Of a DNA stretch of 64,000 nucleotides, positions 1 to 7,382 are shown one piece after another. Made by a program: the position numbers and the translations under genes. Source of the DNA: Chitinophagales bacterium. Its GTDB lineage: Bacteria > Bacteroidota > Bacteroidia > Chitinophagales > Chitinophagaceae. How positions within the stretch are numbered: position 1 is the stretch's first letter; the number at the start of each line of letters is the position of its first letter. Below the pieces are notes generated by a model. The model did no database searches. It saw nothing but the letters and a program-made list of their open reading frames with translations, and was not told the origin of the DNA. The stretch lies in the NCBI GenBank assembly GCA_015654695.1, contig JAATGJ010000180.1:1-64000 (forward strand), read 5' to 3'.

Positions 1-55
1 ATATGGGTGGTTCTAACGAACTGCCCGTTTTTATTTATAATTTAGTCGGACAATA

Positions 56-730
56 GTGAAAAAATATATATTTCCAATTGTCAAAAAGCAAGGACTCGTA
101 CCAATTAGTGCAGACGATGTAATTGCTCCAGGTGATAACTGGATGGCCAAAATATCAGCCCTTATAAGTAGAGCAGAATTTATAGTAATTGATATTGCGA
201 CAAAAAACACAATGTTTGAATTGGGGCTAGTCATGAATCAGAAGAAATTGCAAACGAGAGTTTTAATTATCAAAGCGGAAAATTCCCCTTTGCCTACTGA
301 CTTAAATAATTTGGTATTTATAACAAGAGCAGACGACCCATTTGAAAATATTGATATCATCTCTGAACAGATAGACAATTGGTTTAGGCTGGCACTTGAA
401 CCCCTAAAGACGACTTATGATGAAGAACCAAGAAGATTATTAAACAAGAAAGAATATAAGGCGGCGGTTATTTCTGCAATGACACTTCTTGAAGTTCACA
501 TCAGACAACGTCTAGAAATAATAAAAGAAACAACGTTAAGAACAAAGCCCCTTCCGACACTTTTTAATTTAGCAGTGGAAAATCAAATTATAAATGACCA
601 GCAGTATTTAAATATAAGAGAATGGTCGGACACAAGAAATAAGCTGGTACATACAAAGTCAACCGTGACAGCTAACGATGCAAAGAAAATTGTAAAGGGC
701 GTTTATGAGATATTAGGAGTAATTGGGTAG
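56..730 (+). CDS. NDT/TIR-like domain fused to HEPN domain; possible defence protein, 5' end uncertain
   Basis: The protein has 224 residues from a GTG at 56. Residues 13-60 resemble the nucleoside 2-deoxyribosyltransferase/TIR-like fold: GLVPISADD, then the strand FIVIDIA and KNTMFELGL, with Asp46, Asn51 and Glu55 where these families place nucleotide-binding and catalytic residues. Residues about 120-224 are helical and contain RNKLVH (Arg194 to His199), which fits the RX4-6H motif of HEPN domains. HEPN domains are often RNases in toxin-antitoxin and antiphage systems. The domain calls are by eye. The first beta strand expected of the fold is missing, because the frame is closed by stops at 14-16 and 38-40. 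The gene may therefore start at the GTG, start upstream in another frame through a frameshift, or be 5'-truncated. The DNA is visibly AT-richer than the region after 1.7 kb, which would fit acquisition. A role in defence is inference. Confidence 0.6.
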   Translation: MKKYIFPIVKKQGLVPISADDVIAPGDNWMAKISALISRAEFIVIDIATKNTMFELGLVMNQKKLQTRVLIIKAENSPLPTDLNNLVFITRADDPFENIDIISEQIDNWFRLALEPLKTTYDEEPRRLLNKKEYKAAVISAMTLLEVHIRQRLEIIKETTLRTKPLPTLFNLAVENQIINDQQYLNIREWSDTRNKLVHTKSTVTANDAKKIVKGVYEILGVIG

Positions 731-1038
731 AGACGAGCAACAAAGCGCTAACATTAAGTTTTCCCGCTATGCTGGCTGAATAAATCCTCATCTTTGTTAT
801 CAGCGGCAGTTCCAGCAAACAGAATTCTATTTGGCTTTTGTTCTTATCTTCATCATCAGAAATTCTATTGGGTGGCAGTTCTGGGCCGGATGTATAAATT
901 CAAGCACAGCAGCAAGCCCTACCAGTAGTACACACTCTTTCATTTCAGTAATTTTCTGTACCACGCAGTATCCACTTGACTACTTATTAATTTGCATCTC
1001 TGGTAAAATAAATAATAATTTTAATAACATAAGGAAAT
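731..1038. other. Gene-free stretch between two AT-rich accessory genes
   Basis: No convincing gene lies here. An open frame at 831-1085 on the plus strand has no recognisable composition or motif and overlaps the next gene. A minus-strand frame of about 38 codons starts near 943 and is equally unsupported. Just after the first gene, CGCTAACATTA (about 747-757) and TTTGTTATCAGCGG (about 794-807) flank a 36-base interval, and CCGCT/AGCGG can pair across it. This loosely recalls an integron-type recombination site, but the box sequences do not match the attC consensus well. Confidence 0.35.
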
Positions 1039-1605
1039 ATGAAGCAAATATTGCAGTTAGCTTTTACAGTAATTACTATTTCTAATATATTTTTTAGTTG
1101 CAGTACAGATCCGCTTAATAACAATAGCAATTGCGATTCCCCTGCTTATAATAATATTTTTGGACAAATTGTTGGAACCTCCACATATGATCAAATTAAA
1201 ACTTTATTTGGCGCAGAGGGAGATAATTTTAGAAATGATTATAACGGCACAGATTTGACCAAATTCTACAAATGGTATCCGTGTTCTGGTGGAAACAATT
1301 ATTTCATTGAATGTTGGTTTATGAATGGCAAACTCATTTTGTCTCATAAAACAATAAAAAACAATTCTTGTAGTAACAATATTTCAAGTCAAACTTTTCA
1401 ATCTATATCAAATGGAATGACTCACGCTGAAGTCAAAGCAATACTAAGTGATGAAGGCGATAATTTTAGAAATGATTACTATTATCCAGCTTCAAACGAA
1501 AAAATAAAATTTTATCGTTTTTATAATTGCGCAGATCAGTCAAAATACATTGAGGTTTGGTTTTATACAGGCATTGGAGCAAATTTGATTACAAAGAATT
1601 TCTAG
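1039..1605 (+). CDS. Putative lipoprotein with two tandem GDNFRNDY repeats (BamE/BLIP-like)
   Basis: The 188-residue protein begins with a lipoprotein signal peptide. Its hydrophobic segment is followed by FFSC, so lipidation at Cys21 is likely. The mature part is an internal duplication. Unit one runs from about residue 44 (IVGTSTYDQIKTLFG) to about 105, and unit two from about residue 124 (SNGMTHAEVKAIL) to the end. Both units carry the identical octapeptide GDNFRNDY followed by an aromatic-rich strand region (FYKWYPC, FYRFYNC) and ECWF/EVWF. The pattern of a short helix, a glycine turn and a beta sheet, present twice, resembles the SmpA/BamE superfamily. That superfamily includes beta-lactamase inhibitor protein (BLIP), which also has two tandem units. 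This resemblance is an inference from pattern, not a family match. The gene is AT-rich and probably accessory. The next gene, on the same strand 152 bases downstream, encodes a beta-lactamase-fold hydrolase. Confidence 0.7.
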   Translation: MKQILQLAFTVITISNIFFSCSTDPLNNNSNCDSPAYNNIFGQIVGTSTYDQIKTLFGAEGDNFRNDYNGTDLTKFYKWYPCSGGNNYFIECWFMNGKLILSHKTIKNNSCSNNISSQTFQSISNGMTHAEVKAILSDEGDNFRNDYYYPASNEKIKFYRFYNCADQSKYIEVWFYTGIGANLITKNF

Positions 1606-1757
1606 TAAAAATTAACCAACCGATGCAGAGCACAATATGCGACTCAAACATTTTGAAAAATGACGACCTAAATTATTTAAGTTCAGCTGAGGGAAAAGAG
1701 AAAAGACTGAGATAATAAACTAAAAAAATTACTTTCATACACTAAACTTTCTGGCTT

Positions 1758-3185
1758 ATGAAAAAGCTCCTGACCGGTATTGTTTTATTCTTGTTTGTAC
1801 AGAAATCATTCACGCAATCCAATGACTACACAGATGCGTTCCGGTTAATCAATTCCTGGATAGAGGCACAAAGAGATTATTCGGACATACCTTCCATCTC
1901 TGTTGCCATAGTGAAAGATCAGCAAACCATCTGGAGTAAGGCATACGGAATGGCTAACAATGACAGCAAAGTTGCAGCTACCACCAATACAGTTTACAGC
2001 ATTTGTTCTATATCCAAACTCTTTACTTCGGTTGCCATCATGCAATTGTATGATGCCGGCAAACTCCGCCTTGATGATAATATTGAAACTATTCTCCCCC
2101 ATTACACCCTTAAACAACAATACAAAGAAAGTGGCCCTGTTACCCTTCGCTCCCTGTTAACGCATTCTTCAGGTTTGCCACGCGAATCAGACTATCCATA
2201 CTGGACAAGCCCGGATTTTCCATTCCCTTCACAAGCGCAATTGAACTCTAAATTAAGTGAACAACAAACCCTGTACCCTTCATCAACCTATTTTCAGTAT
2301 AGTAATTTAGGAATGGCATTGCTCGGAGAGGTAGTTGAAAAAATTTCCGGGCAATCGTATGATACGTATGTGGAGGAGAATATCCTGAAACCATTGAGGC
2401 TAACCTCCACCCGTACTTACATTCCTAAAGAAGAATGGGGAACAAAAATGGCCATTGGATATGGAGCTACCAAACGGGAGGGACCACGGGACAAGGTTAA
2501 TTTATTTGATGCAAAAGGTATTACGGCAGCGGCTGGATTTTCTTCAAATGTGGAAGACCTGGCCAGGTTTGCTTCATGGCAATTCAGGTTGCTAAACAAC
2601 GGAGGTACTGAGATACTTAAATCCTCTACGCTAAAAGAAATGCATCGTGTTCAATGGGCAGATCCTGATTGGAAAACATACTGGGGACTCGGTTTCAGTG
2701 TCAGTCAACAGGATGGTATCACTATTGTCGGCCATGGAGGCTCTTGTCCCGGCTATCGGACTACACTGCAGCTTGATCCCAAAGAAAAAATGGCTTACAC
2801 CGTGATGATAAATGCCGGTGGAGAAAGCCCGGAGCTTTTTGCGAAAGAGATCCGTGAGATCATCTCCAAAATACCAAAAACGACAGGCCCTAAAAGTATT
2901 ATTAACCTGGAACAATATTCGGGTACTTACACATCACAACCATGGGGTTCAGAAAAAATTGTTACCCCCTGGTATGGAAATTTAGTGATGTTGAACCTGC
3001 CTGCTGACAATCCTGACGAAGCCATGATCGTACTCCAGCATGTTTCAGGAGATACATTTAAAAGAGTGCGTAAGGACAGAACGCTTGCAGAAGAAATCAA
3101 ATTTGAAAAGGACAATTCCGGGAAAGTGATTAAGATTTTACAGCATAGCAATTATTCAACCAGGATAATTTTAGACAAGAAATAA
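1758..3185 (+). CDS. Secreted serine hydrolase of the beta-lactamase (class C/PBP) family
   Basis: The protein has 475 residues and an N-terminal signal peptide that probably ends at FTQS (about residue 20), so it is periplasmic or exported. All three motifs of the beta-lactamase/penicillin-binding-protein fold are visible: SISK with Ser84 and Lys87 (SxxK nucleophile and base), YSN at 181-183, and HGGSCPG replacing the KTG triad. The hydrophobic helix after SxxK and the LLTHSSGLP segment are typical of PF00144 members such as esterases, D-aminopeptidases and AmpC-like enzymes. A further 100 residues at the C-terminus form a probable lipocalin-like beta domain. The substrate cannot be told from sequence. 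Known relatives include peptidases acting on D-amino-acid peptides and esterases. It ends 60 bases before the convergent thiolase gene. Confidence 0.9.
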   Translation: MKKLLTGIVLFLFVQKSFTQSNDYTDAFRLINSWIEAQRDYSDIPSISVAIVKDQQTIWSKAYGMANNDSKVAATTNTVYSICSISKLFTSVAIMQLYDAGKLRLDDNIETILPHYTLKQQYKESGPVTLRSLLTHSSGLPRESDYPYWTSPDFPFPSQAQLNSKLSEQQTLYPSSTYFQYSNLGMALLGEVVEKISGQSYDTYVEENILKPLRLTSTRTYIPKEEWGTKMAIGYGATKREGPRDKVNLFDAKGITAAAGFSSNVEDLARFASWQFRLLNNGGTEILKSSTLKEMHRVQWADPDWKTYWGLGFSVSQQDGITIVGHGGSCPGYRTTLQLDPKEKMAYTVMINAGGESPELFAKEIREIISKIPKTTGPKSIINLEQYSGTYTSQPWGSEKIVTPWYGNLVMLNLPADNPDEAMIVLQHVSGDTFKRVRKDRTLAEEIKFEKDNSGKVIKILQHSNYSTRIILDKK

Positions 3186-3245
3186 AGCCTGGCTTCAAAA
3201 GCATGAAAAATGCCCCGGGTCAGAATTATATACTCCATTAAAAGT

Positions 3246-4424
3246 TTACTGAATATTCTCGATCACACCCGCAATACCCTGGCCGCCACCCACGCAAGCC
3301 GTTACCATTCCATATTTTTTATTCAACCTTTTCATATCATTTAATACCTGTACCGTAAGCTTGCAACCAGTACAACCAAGCGGATGACCTAATGCAATAG
3401 CGCCACCATTGATATTTACCCTCGCAGGATCCAAACCGGCTTCGCGGATAACAGCCAGCGCCTGTGATGCAAAAGCTTCATTCAATTCGACCAGGTCAAT
3501 ATCATTTACGTTCATATTGACCTGCTTCAACGCTTTGGGAATAGCCGCCACAGGGCCGATACCCATGATACGCGGATGTACACCCGCAGATGCACAAGCC
3601 ACCAATCTTCCGATAGGTTTTAATCCTAACTCATTTACCATCTTCTCCCCCATTACAATAACAAATGCAGCGCCATCGGATGTTTGGGATGAGTTACCTG
3701 CCGTCACCACACCACCTGCGGCAAATGCAGGTTTAAGTTTTGACAAGACTTCAACAGATGTATCGGCTCTCGGGCCTTCATCGGTATCCACTACATAATT
3801 TCTTTTTTGCTTCTTCCCTTTTTCATCCACATATATTTCTTCTACATTCACGGGGAGAATACCGCTTTTGAAATAACCGCTCTTGATAGCGTTAATAGCT
3901 TTCTGATGAGAATGATAGGAAAACTCATCCTGATCTACACGGCTTACCTTGTATTCTTTTGCCACTGCTTCCGCCGTTAATCCCATACTGAGATAATAAT
4001 CAGGATCTTCCTTAGCAATAGAATAAGCAGGGACTGTTTTCCATCCAGCCGTGGGAACCAGGCTCATACTTTCCGTACCGCCAGCAACAATACATTCCGC
4101 CATGCCCATTCTTATTTTAGCCGTAGCTATTGCAATGGATTCCAAACCGGATGCGCAATAACGGTTGACAGTGACACCCGGCACATCAAAACCAAGAGCG
4201 CGGGCAGAAATGATCCTGCCAAACTGCAAACCCTGCTCCGCTTCGGGTACAGCATTACCAACGATAACATCGTCCACTCTTTTTGCTTCAAGTTGTGGCA
4301 CTGATGCCATCAGCCCTTTGATCACATCAACGGCCAGGTCATCAGGGCGATAAAAACGGAAAGCGCCACGTTTGGCTTTACCTACTGCTGACCGGAAACC
4401 GGCTACTATATATGCTTCCTGCAT
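3246..4424 (-). CDS. Thiolase family acetyl-CoA acyltransferase
   Basis: The 392-residue protein has the usual thiolase length. It catalyses either thiolytic cleavage of 3-ketoacyl-CoA (beta-oxidation) or condensation of acetyl-CoA. The catalytic triad is complete: Cys90 in NRYCASGLE, His347 in ALGHPLGCTG, and Cys377 in ACVGGGQG. The N-terminal start EAYIVAGFRSAVGKAKRGAF matches FadA-like enzymes. A role in fatty-acid beta-oxidation is more likely than PHB synthesis, but no FadB-type hydroxyacyl-CoA dehydrogenase lies beside it, so the pathway remains inferred. It is a cytoplasmic single gene, convergent with the serine hydrolase and divergent from pyrD. Confidence 0.93.
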   Translation of the reverse strand: MQEAYIVAGFRSAVGKAKRGAFRFYRPDDLAVDVIKGLMASVPQLEAKRVDDVIVGNAVPEAEQGLQFGRIISARALGFDVPGVTVNRYCASGLESIAIATAKIRMGMAECIVAGGTESMSLVPTAGWKTVPAYSIAKEDPDYYLSMGLTAEAVAKEYKVSRVDQDEFSYHSHQKAINAIKSGYFKSGILPVNVEEIYVDEKGKKQKRNYVVDTDEGPRADTSVEVLSKLKPAFAAGGVVTAGNSSQTSDGAAFVIVMGEKMVNELGLKPIGRLVACASAGVHPRIMGIGPVAAIPKALKQVNMNVNDIDLVELNEAFASQALAVIREAGLDPARVNINGGAIALGHPLGCTGCKLTVQVLNDMKRLNKKYGMVTACVGGGQGIAGVIENIQ

Positions 4425-4445
4425 AGAGAAAAGTTTTACTCCCAG

Positions 4446-4461
4446 TCCGCCAGTTGGCGGA
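4446..4461. repeat. Short hairpin TCCGCCA-GT-TGGCGGA
   Basis: Two 7-base arms (4446-4452 and 4455-4461) form a compact inverted repeat in the thiolase-pyrD divergent intergenic region. It could be a small dispersed palindrome or an operator. No second exact copy was noticed in this window. Confidence 0.35.
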
Positions 4462-4622
4462 GAGTTAGGGAAGATTATTGTTGATTGATGATTCTTCGTC
4501 TTTCATACCACCTGTACATTTCATTTTCTACATAAAGAACTGATTTGGTTGTTTATGCAACTTTCGATACCAAAATTAAGTTCTCCTCCTATTACAACCA
4601 AATACATCTCTCAAAGTTCGTT

Positions 4623-4630
4623 TATCTTCG
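4623..4630 (+). promoter_or_regulatory. Probable pyrD -7 promoter element (TATCTTCG)
   Basis: This matches the Bacteroidota consensus TAnnTTTG in seven of eight positions. The pyrD ATG lies only 10 bases after the element, so the transcript would be nearly leaderless. The identical octamer precedes pheT (11554-11561). Confidence 0.5.
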
Positions 4631-4639
4631 CAGGCCAGT

Positions 4640-5701
4640 ATGTATAAGGTTATCCGCAACATTCTTTTCCTCTTTCCTCCCGAGTGGGTGCATTATTTCT
4701 CCATGAATTGTCTCAGGTTCCTGTGCGGCATTGGATGTAAAAAAATCATCGCCGCTTCGTTCAGGCCAGCGCCAGTGAGTGGTGAGTGGTCGGTAGCTGG
4801 TCTGAAACTTAAAAACCCTGTTGGGCTTGGAGCAGGTTTTGATAAAAATGCAAAATACATGAGGGAACTGGAGGCCCTGGGTTTTGGTTTTATAGAAATT
4901 GGCACAGTAACTCCATTGCCGCAGGTGGGAAATGATAAACCAAGACTATTCCGTTTGCCTGAAGATAAAGCGCTGATCAACCGGATGGGTTTTAATAATG
5001 ATGGCGTTAAATTAATTACAGGAAGATTGAATACCTGGAGGAACAGGCGACAAGCGACAGGCAACGGGCAACCGCTCATTATCGGTGGTAATATTGGTAA
5101 GAATAAAGTAACACCAAACGACGAGGCGTGGAAAGATTACGAGATCTGTTTTAAGGAATTGCACCCGTACGTAGATTATTTTGTCGTAAATGTAAGTTCG
5201 CCGAATACACCGGGTTTGAGAGAACTGCAGGAAAAGGAATCATTGAGAAAAATATTAGTTCACCTGCAGATGATCAATAATGGCAAAGCAGAAGCGAAAC
5301 CTATATTTTTAAAAATAGCCCCGGACCTTACCACTGAACAGGTAAATGATGTAATTGATCTTGCATTGGAAATTAAGCTGGATGGATTGGTCGCTACTAA
5401 TACAACAACAAGCCGTGAGCATTTAGCTACGAGCTACGGGCAAATACAAAAGATCGGTGCTGGCGGGCTCAGCGGCTTACCTTTAAAGAATAGAAGTACT
5501 GAAATAGTAAAATATATTTGCCAGAAAACTAAGGGAGAAATTCCGGTTATTGCGTCGGGTGGTATTTTTAACGGCGATGATGCCAGGGAAAAACTGGATG
5601 CAGGCGCAGCATTAGTACAGGTATGGACGGGTTTTATTTATGAGGGACCGGGAATAGTGAAAAATATTTGCAGAGAACTTGCAATACACAATAGAGAATA
5701 A
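4640..5701 (+). CDS. pyrD: Quinone-dependent dihydroorotate dehydrogenase (class 2)
   Basis: The 353-residue FMN enzyme oxidises dihydroorotate to orotate in pyrimidine synthesis and passes electrons to membrane quinone. Hallmarks are the N-terminal helical membrane-docking extension (residues 1-40), GLGAGFDKNAK, EIGTVTPLPQ, NRMGFNN, and VSSPNTPGLR carrying the class 2 catalytic serine. ATNTTTSRE, GAGGLSGLPL and the C-terminal phosphate-binding stretches IASGGIF and VQVWTGFIYEGP complete the picture. Class 2 is supported by the extension and by the serine base in place of the cysteine of class 1. It is transcribed alone from a promoter immediately upstream, and terC follows 48 bases later. 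Confidence 0.96.
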   Translation: MYKVIRNILFLFPPEWVHYFSMNCLRFLCGIGCKKIIAASFRPAPVSGEWSVAGLKLKNPVGLGAGFDKNAKYMRELEALGFGFIEIGTVTPLPQVGNDKPRLFRLPEDKALINRMGFNNDGVKLITGRLNTWRNRRQATGNGQPLIIGGNIGKNKVTPNDEAWKDYEICFKELHPYVDYFVVNVSSPNTPGLRELQEKESLRKILVHLQMINNGKAEAKPIFLKIAPDLTTEQVNDVIDLALEIKLDGLVATNTTTSREHLATSYGQIQKIGAGGLSGLPLKNRSTEIVKYICQKTKGEIPVIASGGIFNGDDAREKLDAGAALVQVWTGFIYEGPGIVKNICRELAIHNRE

Positions 5702-5749
5702 GGAATGGACAAAATATTCAATATAACAATATTCAATCTTCAATAAAGA

Positions 5750-6559
5750 ATGGAACATCTTTTTACCAGTGAAAGTATTATCAGTTTTTTTATTCTTGTT
5801 GTATTAGAAGTAGTACTTGGTATTGACAATGTCATCTTCGTGAGCATTATCATGAACCGGCTTCCAAAAAAGGATCAGAAGAAGGCAAGGCGGTTCTGGA
5901 TGATCACCGGTATCATCGTCCGTAGTTTATTATTAATGGGACTGGGATGGCTGCTTTCACAAAAAGGAAAATATATTATACCCGAAAGCTGGTTTGGTAA
6001 AGGCTTTGATCTTGCCAGTTTAGTCATGCTTGGCGGAGGGATTTTCCTGATCTATAAATCAGTAATGGAGATACACCATAAACTGGAAGGTGAAGACCCG
6101 AATATTTCTTCGCAAAAGAAAAAACCGATCAGTCTGCCGCAGGCTCTTGGACAGATACTGCTGATAGATGCAGTATTTTCTTTTGACAGCATCATTACCG
6201 CAGGCGGCACGGCGAAATATGTGGAGATCATGATCGCCGCCGTGGTAATCGCTATGACCATTATGTTTTTATTCAGTCCCAGAATTTCCTCGTTTGTTCA
6301 CGAGCACCCTACCATCAAGATGCTGGCCCTTTCTTTCCTGGTAATGATCGGTCTCAGCCTGATCGTTGAAGGCTGGGATAGTGAAGCCGCCCATCAATTG
6401 CATCTTAAAAATTATATCTACTTCGGCATGGCTTTTTCGTTTATTGTCGAATTGCTGAATATGACTATGAAGAAAAGGCAGGCCAGGCGGCATGTGGTCA
6501 AATTAAACGAGCCGATACTGCAGGAAGAAGAGGAGAACAGATCGGACATGGCAAAATAA
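5750..6559 (+). CDS. TerC family integral membrane protein
   Basis: The 269-residue protein has about seven hydrophobic segments. It carries both TerC acidic motifs inside membrane helices: LEVVLGIDNVIF near the N-terminus and LIDAVFSFDSII near residue 145. TerC proteins are linked to tellurite resistance and, in characterised members such as Alx and MeeF/MeeY, to manganese export. Metallation of exported proteins is a reported role. The cytoplasmic loop HHKLEGEDPNISSQKKK and the charged tail are typical. No tellurite-resistance operon partners (terA, B, D) are nearby, so a general metal-efflux role is more likely than dedicated tellurite resistance. No yybP-like riboswitch was recognised in the 48-base spacer after pyrD. 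Confidence 0.88.
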   Translation: MEHLFTSESIISFFILVVLEVVLGIDNVIFVSIIMNRLPKKDQKKARRFWMITGIIVRSLLLMGLGWLLSQKGKYIIPESWFGKGFDLASLVMLGGGIFLIYKSVMEIHHKLEGEDPNISSQKKKPISLPQALGQILLIDAVFSFDSIITAGGTAKYVEIMIAAVVIAMTIMFLFSPRISSFVHEHPTIKMLALSFLVMIGLSLIVEGWDSEAAHQLHLKNYIYFGMAFSFIVELLNMTMKKRQARRHVVKLNEPILQEEEENRSDMAK

Positions 6560-6573
6560 ACTAACGGGCAAGC

Positions 6574-7287
6574 TCAGGTAAATTTCAGTATAGTAGCCGC
6601 CACCACTCCTGCCGTCTCTGTTCTCAGTCTTGTTTCACCTAATGATACAGGGATAAATTGTTGCTGTAGTGCAAGATCAATTTCTTTTTGCGAAAAATCA
6701 CCTTCGGGGCCAATGAGGATAATGGAAGTTGATCCCGCTTTTGGCGGGAGTAAAGTTGAAAGGCTGACCTTGCTGCCGGTTTCATCGCAATGAGCTATAA
6801 ACTTTTGTTCAGCTTTGTTTTGCAACACTGCCTCATTAAAAACTACGGGTTCATGCAAGACCGGCAACCAGCATTGCTGGCTTTGCAACATAGCGCTGAT
6901 GCAGATTCCTTTCATCCTGTCATACCTGAATTTTTCTCTGATCGTTCTTTCGCAGATCAGCGGGATAATTTCTGTGACGCCGATCTCCGTTGCTTTTTCT
7001 AAAAACCATTCAAAGCGGCTGGTATTTTTTATAAGCGAGATAGCAATCGTAACCTTTTGGGCTGCTTGTTTCCTGTAGCTTGCGTCTTGTACCTTAACCA
7101 GGCAATGCTTTTTATGACATTCCAGGATATGCCCGGTTGCCAGGTTGCCTTTCCCATCTGTCAGTTGCAGTTTCTCTTCCGGCTTCATCCGCAATACCTG
7201 TACTATATGGTAGGAGGTATCTTCATCCAGTACAATTTCTTTTTGAGAAGGATCCAATTGTTCGATATAAAAATAGGAAAGTGACAT
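6574..7287 (-). CDS. rsmE: 16S rRNA (uracil1498-N3)-methyltransferase
   Basis: The 237-residue SPOUT-fold enzyme methylates U1498 in the decoding centre of 16S rRNA using S-adenosylmethionine. An N-terminal PUA-like RNA-binding region spans residues 1-70 (VLDEDTSYHIVQVLRMK). The trefoil-knot SAM site lies at the C-terminus: LIGPEGDFSQKEI, then VSLGETRLRTETAGVVA. EKATEIGV in the middle is also diagnostic. It ends 15 bases from the convergent terC stop. It lies downstream of dnaB on the same strand, but a terminator between them argues for separate transcription. Confidence 0.95.
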   Translation of the reverse strand: MSLSYFYIEQLDPSQKEIVLDEDTSYHIVQVLRMKPEEKLQLTDGKGNLATGHILECHKKHCLVKVQDASYRKQAAQKVTIAISLIKNTSRFEWFLEKATEIGVTEIIPLICERTIREKFRYDRMKGICISAMLQSQQCWLPVLHEPVVFNEAVLQNKAEQKFIAHCDETGSKVSLSTLLPPKAGSTSIILIGPEGDFSQKEIDLALQQQFIPVSLGETRLRTETAGVVAATILKFT

Positions 7288-7320
7288 TTACTATTACAAT
7301 ATGTTATAAAAATAAGATAA

Positions 7321-7348
7321 ATAAAAAAGCTCCGTAAAAACGAAGCTT
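7321..7348 (-). terminator. Rho-independent terminator of dnaB
   Basis: Read on the minus strand, AAGCT and CGT arms (7344-7348, 7340-7342) pair with 7333-7335 and 7327-7331 around a four-base loop with one mismatch. The hairpin is followed by a T-rich tract (TTTTTTAT). It lies 35 bases past the dnaB stop. Confidence 0.75.
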
Positions 7349-7382
7349 CGATTATTGTCTAGGTTAAAGTGAGACAAAATTA

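Noticed and set aside
831-1085. 84-codon frame before the two-repeat lipoprotein
   Set aside because: It overlaps the well-supported signal-peptide gene in another frame and has no motif.
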